A stretch of DNA of 37,993 nt from M3007 sp046160345 (GTDB lineage: Bacteria > Bacteroidota > Bacteroidia > Chitinophagales > Saprospiraceae): contig JBJXGO010000140.1 in assembly GCA_046160345.1 (NCBI GenBank), positions 1 to 37,993 of the forward strand. The letters are read 5' to 3'. A model generated the notes under the pieces. That model was given only the letters and a program-made list of their open reading frames with translations. It made no database searches and was not told the origin of the DNA. A program made the position numbers and the translations under genes. Positions 32,301-37,993 of this stretch are shown piece by piece (the first letter of the stretch is position 1; each line of letters opens with the position of its first letter).

Positions 32301-32461
32301 CCGAAACCCATGAGTTTCAGAAAATCGCGGCGGCTTGCCTGCCATTTGCCGTCGGTTTGGTCTATATTTTCCACCGAAAACTCACTTTGTGAGGATTGCG
32401 CGAATGCTTCGTCGCGCATCAAATCTTCGGTGCCTACCCAAATACCGTTATCGTGGTGCAT
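29312..32461 (-). CDS. actB: ACIII iron-sulfur/molybdopterin-like subunit ActB
   Basis: This 1049-residue protein is ActB. It begins with a Tat-type signal (SRRDFLKLMGFG near 43-54, followed by a lipobox-like Cys at 64), then a domain related to molybdopterin oxidoreductases that holds no cofactor in known ACIII, and ends with an FeS domain (about 796-1010). The Cys ligands fall in C802/805/808/812, C857/860/865/869, C889/895/899 and C959/962, C989/993. T892 stands where a fourth ligand would be (CIGTRYCANNCP), which agrees with one 3Fe-4S and three 4Fe-4S clusters in characterised ActB. It follows actA by 123 bp. Confidence 0.97.
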   Translation of the reverse strand: MHHDNGIWVGTEDLMRDEAFAQSSQSEFSVENIDQTDGKWQASRRDFLKLMGFGLGAATVAASCEIPVKKVIPYVTKPDEIVPGIANYFASSFSNGGDYCAILVKTREGRPIKIEGNTLSSVTHGGTSARAQASVLSLYDIRRIQHAGTVKEGSIEKMEWNALDREVKAKLSGNIRIISNTNISPSAEKALAEFVAKYPSATVTTYDAVSSAALLEANEKCFGFRAFPHYKFDEAKVICSFGADFLGTWGNPIQQARDYAKGRKVVGKKTAKMSRHYQVEGYMSLTGSNADSRIQIRPSETGAAIAALYGEISGNGGGPKLNDKAAAAIKKVAKELQAARGKSIVVTGSNNVAEQIIVNKINELLGNLNSTIDFNGANYSRKGDERNISKLIEEMNGGQVSAVIVWGANPAWELPNAAAFQEAFKKVGTRISLNTNLDETTLLCTHAAPTHHFLESWGDAMPKSGMLSLVQPTIAPLFATRQAEHSLLVWCESPNLDNNAEQPYYEYVKAHWSNELFGKQSKYLSKDAFWEMSLHDGVFETPSTGVSAIFNSAVSVDPGSVSKPGSSDIEISFYETVNIGGGQYAHNPWLQEMPDPVTRTVWGNYLSIPVEWDGVNNLDGWKGLKDGDEVEVEVNGQKFKCAVVLNFGQTAGTVAIALGGGREAGGCGATFGANVNAVLKQENGLTQYSAGDVKVTPTGTRDKDFACVQHHHTMGVKAMGKEEGKVINADEKSLGWKGFQGSLTDRSIIFQTNIKDLQKLEHKLEGFHEEAEHLNSQTLYPDNTEYFATGMKWGMYVDLNSCIGCGACQVACISENNVPVVGKKEVARHHEMTWLRIDRYFYGDLENPKVVYQPMMCQHCDNAPCENVCPVNATNHSMEGINQMAYNRCIGTRYCANNCPYKVRRFNWLDYTTADVWPSNEERVFHVEGEDLPYYSDNLVRMVLNPDVTVRTRGVIEKCSFCVQRIQEGKLTAKKEQRAIQDNDVRTACQTACPTGAIVFGNLNNPESEVSKANKGAGTLAYKVLEEINVRPGVKYSAKIHNANEELFS

Positions 32462-32468
32462 ATTATTG

Positions 32469-32535
32469 AAATGTGGTCAATGTTCGAAATGTGGTCAATA
32501 GGGTCAATTGGATCTATCTGGCAAATGTGGTCAAT
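32469..32535. repeat. Three copies of AAATGTGGTCAAT before actB
   Basis: Copies start at 32469, 32487 and 32523, each 13 nt and identical. They lie in the 123-bp gap between actA and actB, upstream of the actB start. The core AATGTGGTCAAT is the same as the repeat before coxA (20713-20755). Confidence 0.85.
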
Positions 32536-32584
32536 TACTAAATTGGTCTGATTGACCTCATTTATTAAGTTGGCCACGTAAAAA

Positions 32585-33970
32585 TCAATAGTGGCATTTT
32601 TGGCATTCAAGGCCGCCAATATCTTCTACGGTGACTTTATCGCGGGTGCCCGCTTTGAGTTCATCGTGGTATCGTTCGTATTGCTTGTAGTAATCGTTAT
32701 CTTTGAATTTCACTTCTGTCTCCTTGTGGCAGCTGATACACCATCCCATACCCAGGGTTGAATACTGGAACACAACGTCCATTTCTTCCACCTTTCCGTG
32801 GCATTTTTGGCAAGCTACTTCGCCAATTGCAACGTGTTGCGCATGGTTGAAATAAGCATGGTCAGGCAGGTTGTGAATGCGTGTCCACTCGATCGGTCCT
32901 TGAATCTTGCCGTTCGAGTCATCTTTAAGCGCCTTTAATATCCCCTCCCACTGGTTTTCCACCAAACTTTTGCCATTCTCGTCCATTGCAGTGAGGGTAT
33001 TGGCTGCCATATACTCCTGACCAATCCATTTTTTGTACAGGTCTTCGATTTGCTTTTCGTTCCAATTCTCGTAGTTGTCGAGGTACTTGCCGGAGATGGG
33101 GTCGTAACCGATCGAAGCGAAAATTTTGGTGATTTCGCTGGTGCCGCTTATTGTACCCTTTTTCACGGCTGTATGACAGTTCATACAGGTGTTGGCACCT
33201 GGAATACCGGACTGTTTGGAGCGGCGAGCGGTATCGTGGCAGTATTGACAGTCGATCTTGTTGATCCCAGCGTGAATTTTGTGGCTGAAGTTGATGGGCT
33301 GGTCAGGCTTATAATTTTGTTCACGGCCCATGCGTGTAGCATTGTCCACGGCCTTATAACCAAAGATCAACACAGTAGCAAACACCAAAAATGCAATAGC
33401 CCCTTTGGTAGTAAGCAGTTGATATGCCGTTTTCTCTACAGGAGGCAGTCCGTCTTTTACTCGCGACACATTGGAGAGATTATTCACAATGCGCATGAGC
33501 GCAAAGGCGAGCAAGAGCAAAACTCCCGCAAGGCTAATAAACAACCAAGGCAGGCCCTCTGCTTCCTTGGCTGTAGCGCCAGGATCGGTTGGAGGTTTTT
33601 TAGGACCGTCAGGTTCGTTGATGTACAGAATAATACTCTCGATCTGCTCGTCGGTCAGACCAGGAAAGTTGTTCATCAAGGCAGGTTTCCACTTACCCCA
33701 CACCTCGTTGGCATAAGGATGGCCTGTAGCAATAAGCGCCTGAGAATTGCGAATCCAGGCATACAGATCTTTTCGTGGATACGCCGCCCAACGCTCTTCC
33801 GTACCTTGCAAAGCAGGTCCGGTGAGGTTGTCCTTCATGTTCTTGTTGTGGCAAGAGGCGCAGTTTGCGACAAATAATTCCTTACCAGCTTCTTTGGTAG
33901 GCCCTGCGTGGAGGGAGGCGGTGGCGATAATGAGGAGCGTGAAAACCCAACAAATGCGTTTCAACAACAT
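32585..33970 (-). CDS. actA: ACIII multiheme cytochrome c subunit ActA
   Basis: This 461-residue multiheme cytochrome has a signal peptide (about 1-22), a monoheme cytochrome c domain with C37-C40-H41 (about 23-120), a membrane segment near 141-159 and another near 190-206, and a C-terminal part with five more CxxCH motifs, at C241, C262, C387, C411 and C456. That makes six heme motifs, one more than the five of the Rhodothermus marinus ActA; the extra one is the N-terminal module. A likely axial Met is M99 (PALMNNFPGL). It heads the respiratory cluster, about 210 nt after a good promoter. Confidence 0.95.
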   Translation of the reverse strand: MLLKRICWVFTLLIIATASLHAGPTKEAGKELFVANCASCHNKNMKDNLTGPALQGTEERWAAYPRKDLYAWIRNSQALIATGHPYANEVWGKWKPALMNNFPGLTDEQIESIILYINEPDGPKKPPTDPGATAKEAEGLPWLFISLAGVLLLLAFALMRIVNNLSNVSRVKDGLPPVEKTAYQLLTTKGAIAFLVFATVLIFGYKAVDNATRMGREQNYKPDQPINFSHKIHAGINKIDCQYCHDTARRSKQSGIPGANTCMNCHTAVKKGTISGTSEITKIFASIGYDPISGKYLDNYENWNEKQIEDLYKKWIGQEYMAANTLTAMDENGKSLVENQWEGILKALKDDSNGKIQGPIEWTRIHNLPDHAYFNHAQHVAIGEVACQKCHGKVEEMDVVFQYSTLGMGWCISCHKETEVKFKDNDYYKQYERYHDELKAGTRDKVTVEDIGGLECQKCHY

Positions 33971-34303
33971 ATCAGAAGTAGTTGATTTTCTCTAAAATCG
34001 GGCAAATACCCACTATTTTTCGTAATATTCGGAGCAAATACCTGAACAATTCAGATTTGACAGCGCAAAGGTAAATACCACTTATTGCGTATAAAAGAAA
34101 CTGGCCAAAAGCCGACTTATTTAGATACGCTTTAAATCACAGTATTGTCATAAGTCCGTTAACGCTCCGTTAAAAAAGTGGCGCAAAGGTAGAAACGCAA
34201 GGGGCGTTTCCAAATCTGTAGGGCAAAAATTTTGCGGGAAAGAATCGGTCTAAATTACCAGGACGTTTGACATGAAACCAAAAGGCACTATTCTGCCTGC
34301 GAA
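33971..34303. other. Upstream region of actA
   Basis: This 333-bp stretch holds no gene. It contains a full promoter for the minus strand (34184-34214) and a second TACCTTTG element (minus strand, 34066-34073) with no matching TTTG at the proper distance. The leader between the promoter and actA is about 200 nt, longer than usual, so a regulatory role of the leader is possible. Confidence 0.5.
34184..34214 (-). promoter_or_regulatory. Promoter of the actA cluster
   Basis: On the minus strand TTTG (34211-34214) is followed after exactly 19 nt by TACCTTTG (34184-34191), a full match to the Bacteroidota consensus. Transcription would start near 34177 and run into actA and perhaps through the whole respiratory cluster, in which I found no comparable promoter. 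Confidence 0.75.
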
Positions 34304-34642
34304 TTACTTGCCTTCAAGCCAATCTACATACTCTACCGAGCCTAAGCGAAATTTGAGCGGTAGTTTGGCTTGCTTACCCCATACATGTTCTATTCTGCAA
34401 AAAAATGGCAATTCTTCTACAGACCATTTGGGCATTAAAACCAGCGGAGGAAGCGAAGCACTTTGTTTAGGTTGGAAGGCTATTTGTCCAAGGTTTGAAT
34501 GGCTGAAAGCGGTTTGGCTTGCTTTCTCAAAAACTGCCTGACTAAGTTGAGCCAGATTTTTACCCTCAGAAAACCCGCAAACCTGTGCCGAGAGCGCCGC
34601 AGGAAACGCGATAAAAAGCAATATGAGCAGGCTATGGTTCAT
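34304..34642 (-). CDS. Small secreted protein of unknown function
   Basis: This 112-residue protein has a signal peptide (about 1-19, MNHSLLILLFIAFPAALSAQ) and a mature part of about 92 residues with two Cys (one near 22, one near 82) that could form a disulfide. I see no domain I recognise. It lies upstream of actA in the same orientation but ends 90 bp before the actA promoter, so it is probably a separate unit. A TATTTTTG element (minus strand, 34651-34658) lies just upstream of its start. Confidence 0.65.
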   Translation of the reverse strand: MNHSLLILLFIAFPAALSAQVCGFSEGKNLAQLSQAVFEKASQTAFSHSNLGQIAFQPKQSASLPPLVLMPKWSVEELPFFCRIEHVWGKQAKLPLKFRLGSVEYVDWLEGK

Positions 34643-34761
34643 TATCGAGGCAAAAATACGTTTTGTTTTTGAATTGTTGGAAACCTGACTTTTGGGAAAA
34701 TGAGTTGTGATCCAGCCTCTAAAAGGCCCTTATATTCGCGGCAAACTAAATCCATTCAAAC

Positions 34762-37566
34762 ATGAAAAAAACTTCCTTCTTTTTAGCCTTTACCTTCTGG
34801 GCCATGGCCGTTTCCGCTCAATCAATTTGGAACAAGAACCTGCCCATTTCAAGCGCTTTAAATGTGTATTCCGAACTCGCTTATGCAGATGGTACTTATT
34901 GGGTCAGCTCAGACAAAAGCCTTTTTCAATTTACTGAAACTGGTAATATCGCCGGTCGGGTTACAACCGATATAGGATTTCCGGCATTTTGGATCTGGGG
35001 GACTAAAATTAATCCAACCAACACATCGTCCCCTTATTTTATCCTTATTCGCCTGACAACGCTTTCTGCAAGCGGTTACACTATTGCACATTTCCATCCA
35101 AACCTGGGGATCGTAAACCAAGCGGCCTTTACAGATACAACGGGCTCGGTTTCACAGACAAAAGGCCCGGTATTTGTCAGTGTTGACGACAGTACCTTGC
35201 TGGCGTTTGGCCGCAGCGTTATTCGAAAAATACAGCATCATGAAAGTGGATCCATCACAGAAAGCTGGGCAAAGCCTTTGTCATTTAAAACCATCGATGC
35301 GGTATGGACAGGCAGTCAGGCTGTTTTTTGCGATGCTTTCGGAAACTTTAAAGCCATCGATATAAATGGAAATTTGCTTTGGCAGAAAACCCATCCATTC
35401 ACTTTAAAATCCATAAAGAAATTGCCTGATGGTATTATTGGCTGTGGCAATGCCGCCTCCGGAGAAGGGCTGGTTTTCAAACTGGATCTCAACGGCAACC
35501 TGTTATGGAGCAAGATGCTTGCACAGCCAAATTTGAGCGATCTGGCGCCGGCATCCGATGGCGGGATCTTTTTGACAGGCGAAACGGATACGCTATCCTG
35601 GTTTGTGCTAAAAACGGATGGTCTTGGAAACACAATCTGGACACGAAGCTACGAAAAAGGGAAAGGCTGGGAAATTGAACCCGCTACCGACGACGGAGCG
35701 GTTGTCCTTTGGCATGTCCCAACCGGTAATTCCCGATTGCAACTAGCCAAACTTGATGCTTTGGGAAACACCCTGCCCGCAGAGATCGTACGAAGCCAGG
35801 TTAATGAACGAACCTTGTACACATCGGGCGCAAAGACTACTCAGTTCCCCCTGGAAGGCTTGTTTTTTGACGGCTCCAGTTCAAGGTTGGTCGTGCCAGC
35901 CGATGGCACTGCCTCACCGATCTTTACCACCAGCCCCTGGATCGCAGGCAAGGATGCCGGTGGAAACCTGCATATTGCGGCCACTACTTACAACAACGTG
36001 CCTGCGGATTTTCGCGCGGGACTTGCTTCAAGCCCTGCAAAGGACTTTAATCGTGTTTGGGCGGTTGCGCGGGAAGAAATAGCACAAATCCGGCGAGATT
36101 ATGGAGAGGACGGAGATTTAGATTCACCACCACCCTTTGATCTGCTGAACTGGCCTGCCAGAGGCAATCCGCACTTTCTCCAGAACCTGGATTTTTCGTT
36201 GGTCACCACCAATCCTGACAGCCTACCCGCACCATTCGTGGACCACAATGGGGATGGCGTTTACAATGTATTCGACGGTGATTATCCTAAACTCCTGGGC
36301 GACCGGATGCTTTGGTGGGCGAGGACCGATCAAACAATCCATGAAGAAACTGGCGGACAAGCCCTGGGGGTGGATCTTTTTATTACCTTGTATGGTTATA
36401 ATTGCCCGCAAAATTTAGGGATTTCGCAATCAGTATTTGCTGATTATCAGGTTGTTAACCGCTCAGAGGAAAATTATTCCGAGGCCTATATGGGCTTTTT
36501 TACGGATTTTGACCTGGGCTGCGACCAGGATGATTATATAGGTTCAATTCCTGAGACCAATAGTGTGTATGTGTACAATCAGGATGCTGTAGATGGCAGC
36601 CCCGGTACCACGTGTGCCAGCGGAGCAGCGACCTATGGAGAAAATGTTCCAGTTGAAACGGTCACTATGCTCAACACCACACTGGACTATGCCATGTATT
36701 TTGATCGTGCAGGTGCAGCGCAAAGTGATCCCGCGAGTGTGTCCGATTACTTTAATTATCTCAGATCCATCTGGCGCGACAACACGCCGCTCACCATTGG
36801 TGGATCCGGGTATGACCCTTTAAATCCGGCTGCAATTCCAACACCCTATGCATTTCCAGACAGCCCCAATGACCCTCAGGGCTGGAGTATGTGCAATTCA
36901 AATCTGGCCATTAACGACCGTCGAGTGATCGCTTCACATGGCCCGTTCAACATCGCTGCAGGTGAGACCTTCCATACACGGCTTGCGTTTATCTTCCATC
37001 CCGATATCCCGCATCCTTGCCCGGATATAACCGGATTGGTAAAACCGACTATCCTCCAGATCCAGCAATGGCACGATGACGGCACCTTAAATGATCATGT
37101 TGACCTCGGCGGCGTACTGACGCTCGCACCTGGACAATCACTTCTGCTAAATGCCACACCAGCCAACCCCACTGCCACTTATGCATGGTCCACAGGCGAA
37201 AACACCCCCAGTATCATAGTTAACCAAACAGGTGAATACACCGTCACCATCACCCCTGCGTCTGGCTGCGCCTATTCAGAATCAGTGCTGGTGAAATCCT
37301 CCTCGGGAACCCTCAGCCCGGGCCTTCCTGCTTGGCGTTTGCAGCCAAACCCGGCATCTGACGTGGTGAAATTTGTTTGGGAGCAAATAGATAACCCTGT
37401 TATGGCTATATTGCGCAATGCACAAGGACAAATGGTGCATTCCAAGCATGGAACAGGTAGTGTCGTGGAAATATCCGTTGCAAATTTGCCAGCTGGTTTT
37501 TACTGGGCCGAGCTATGGAGCGAAGGGCAGTATTTGGGAAGCCAAAAAGTGGTGGTTGCAAGGTGA
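34762..37566 (+). CDS. Large secreted protein with a type IX sorting domain
   Basis: This 934-residue protein has a signal peptide (about 1-20), a first half with repeated short beta-propeller-like strands (GNLLWSKML, GNTIWTRSYEKG), then a region with a calcium-binding-like loop at D494-N496-D498 (DHNGDGV), a beta-sandwich near 795-845 (ATYAWSTGENTPSIIVNQTG) and a C-terminal type A sorting domain near 853-934 (LQPNPASDVVKFVW, LPAGFYWAELWS, KVVVAR). It should be exported by the type IX secretion system and attached to the surface or released. I cannot assign an enzyme activity. The start is the ATG at 34762, and a long inverted repeat follows the stop. Confidence 0.9.
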   Translation: MKKTSFFLAFTFWAMAVSAQSIWNKNLPISSALNVYSELAYADGTYWVSSDKSLFQFTETGNIAGRVTTDIGFPAFWIWGTKINPTNTSSPYFILIRLTTLSASGYTIAHFHPNLGIVNQAAFTDTTGSVSQTKGPVFVSVDDSTLLAFGRSVIRKIQHHESGSITESWAKPLSFKTIDAVWTGSQAVFCDAFGNFKAIDINGNLLWQKTHPFTLKSIKKLPDGIIGCGNAASGEGLVFKLDLNGNLLWSKMLAQPNLSDLAPASDGGIFLTGETDTLSWFVLKTDGLGNTIWTRSYEKGKGWEIEPATDDGAVVLWHVPTGNSRLQLAKLDALGNTLPAEIVRSQVNERTLYTSGAKTTQFPLEGLFFDGSSSRLVVPADGTASPIFTTSPWIAGKDAGGNLHIAATTYNNVPADFRAGLASSPAKDFNRVWAVAREEIAQIRRDYGEDGDLDSPPPFDLLNWPARGNPHFLQNLDFSLVTTNPDSLPAPFVDHNGDGVYNVFDGDYPKLLGDRMLWWARTDQTIHEETGGQALGVDLFITLYGYNCPQNLGISQSVFADYQVVNRSEENYSEAYMGFFTDFDLGCDQDDYIGSIPETNSVYVYNQDAVDGSPGTTCASGAATYGENVPVETVTMLNTTLDYAMYFDRAGAAQSDPASVSDYFNYLRSIWRDNTPLTIGGSGYDPLNPAAIPTPYAFPDSPNDPQGWSMCNSNLAINDRRVIASHGPFNIAAGETFHTRLAFIFHPDIPHPCPDITGLVKPTILQIQQWHDDGTLNDHVDLGGVLTLAPGQSLLLNATPANPTATYAWSTGENTPSIIVNQTGEYTVTITPASGCAYSESVLVKSSSGTLSPGLPAWRLQPNPASDVVKFVWEQIDNPVMAILRNAQGQMVHSKHGTGSVVEISVANLPAGFYWAELWSEGQYLGSQKVVVAR

Positions 37567-37573
37567 GCAAAGG

Positions 37574-37656
37574 CTTGAAAGTTTTAGGGCGCAGCAAGGT
37601 TCAATGTATTGAATTTCACTAAATTATGTGCCTTGTTGCGCCCTAAAACTTTCAAG
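37574..37656. repeat. 26-bp inverted repeat between convergent genes
   Basis: The left arm (37574-37599) begins CTTGAAAG and ends CAGCAAGG; the right arm (37631-37656) is its reverse complement with one mismatch that would be a G-U pair in RNA. The loop is 31 nt. The arm overlaps the TGA stop of the bshB1-type gene. No T run follows, so it may act as a bidirectional terminator or be a repeat element. Confidence 0.85.
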
Positions 37657-37993
37657 TTAAATCAAACAAATTACGGACCCCCGGTATTCGCGCACAAATG
37701 AAACCTTCGGCAAATTCCACCCCGATTGGCCGGCCAAAAACCCGCATTTTGGCTTCCAGGAAATCAAGAAAATCCTTGCCTGATATCGGCGTGTTCGGTG
37801 CCTCGCCGCCTGGATCGAAGAACTGGGAACGGAAGGCTAAAATGGTTTCCATTTTTTTGGAAAAATACGGCGTGATGTCCACTACAAAATCAGGATCTAA
37901 CTGCTTGTCTTGAATGTAGTGATAAACCGCCCTTGGGCGCCATTTTTGTTGCCTGACCCCTTCATTATCAAAAGTTTCAATCTTTTCAAGACC
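37652..37993 (-). CDS. bshB1: Bacillithiol biosynthesis deacetylase BshB1, 3' part
   Basis: This frame runs in from beyond the right edge and ends at 37652, so only the last 113 residues are seen. They match the C-terminal part of BshB1: a GLEKIETFDNEG start, then WRPRAVYHYIQ, DPDFVVDIT, FLEAKMRVFGRPIGVEFAEGF and a closing NLFDL. BshB1 removes the acetyl group from GlcNAc-malate, a step of bacillithiol synthesis. The N-terminal metal-binding part is outside the window, so its catalytic residues cannot be checked. Confidence 0.85.
   Translation of the reverse strand, partial: GLEKIETFDNEGVRQQKWRPRAVYHYIQDKQLDPDFVVDITPYFSKKMETILAFRSQFFDPGGEAPNTPISGKDFLDFLEAKMRVFGRPIGVEFAEGFICARIPGVRNLFDLT

Noticed and set aside
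32434..32619. Small minus-strand frame between actA and actB
   Set aside because: Its residues (Ile-Asp-His and Asp-Pro-Ile repeats) come from translating the GTGGTCAAT repeats and it overlaps both the actB start and the actA end.
34272..34541. Plus-strand 89-codon frame opposite the small secreted protein gene
   Set aside because: The minus-strand frame has a good signal peptide and the plus-strand one has no features, so I kept only the minus-strand gene.

Overview
The window looks like a chromosomal segment of a Bacteroidota bacterium, most likely from the Saprospiria/Saprospiraceae side of the phylum (the class is inference). The reasons are: an Alternative Complex III (ACIII) respiratory cluster joined to an A1-type cytochrome c oxidase; a 934-residue protein with a type IX secretion sorting domain; a bshB1-type bacillithiol gene at the right edge; almost no Shine-Dalgarno sites; and several promoters of the Bacteroidota form TTTG/TTG, 17-20 nt, TAnnTTTG.

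Left part (1-13.3 kb): an unrecognised 478-residue cytosolic protein; a small secreted FN3-like protein; a tight four-gene minus-strand operon (cytosolic trypsin-like protease, orphan 216-residue protein, TPR-type membrane histidine kinase, LuxR-type response regulator); a tocopherol-cyclase-like protein read divergently from that operon; a Uma2-family protein; a plus-strand run of nitroreductase, Fer4_19-CDGSH iron-sulfur protein, SRPBCC protein and ApaG; then, on the minus strand, an orphan TolC-type channel and CoaD.

Central part (14.0-34.2 kb): a minus-strand respiratory supercluster read right to left. The order is actA, actB, actC, actD, actE, two unrelated envelope genes, actF, coxB, coxA, cyoE, a short coxC paralogue, a long coxC, a subunit IV-like gene, a Sco-like gene, a DUF420 gene and a small CxxC membrane protein. 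Together these encode quinol oxidation (ACIII), electron transfer through c hemes, oxygen reduction (cytochrome c oxidase) and part of its assembly. A good promoter lies about 210 nt upstream of actA and I found no other match to it inside the cluster. Unusual points are a CoxB-OmpA fusion lacking one peptidoglycan-contact arginine, a His-rich ActF loop, six heme-c motifs in ActA, a Sco homologue without its copper-binding cysteines, and the two foreign-looking genes between actE and actF.

The spacers of this cluster carry several short repeat families: a triple palindrome beside the short coxC paralogue, 9-nt repeats before coxA and actB, a 22-nt inverted pair around the coxC paralogue/cyoE unit, and two copies of a CCCGCC...GGCGGG palindrome.

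Right part (34.3-38 kb): a small secreted protein, the large type IX secreted protein, and the 3' end of bshB1 on the minus strand, separated from it by a 26-bp inverted repeat. I saw no rRNA, tRNA, CRISPR array, transposase or prophage gene.
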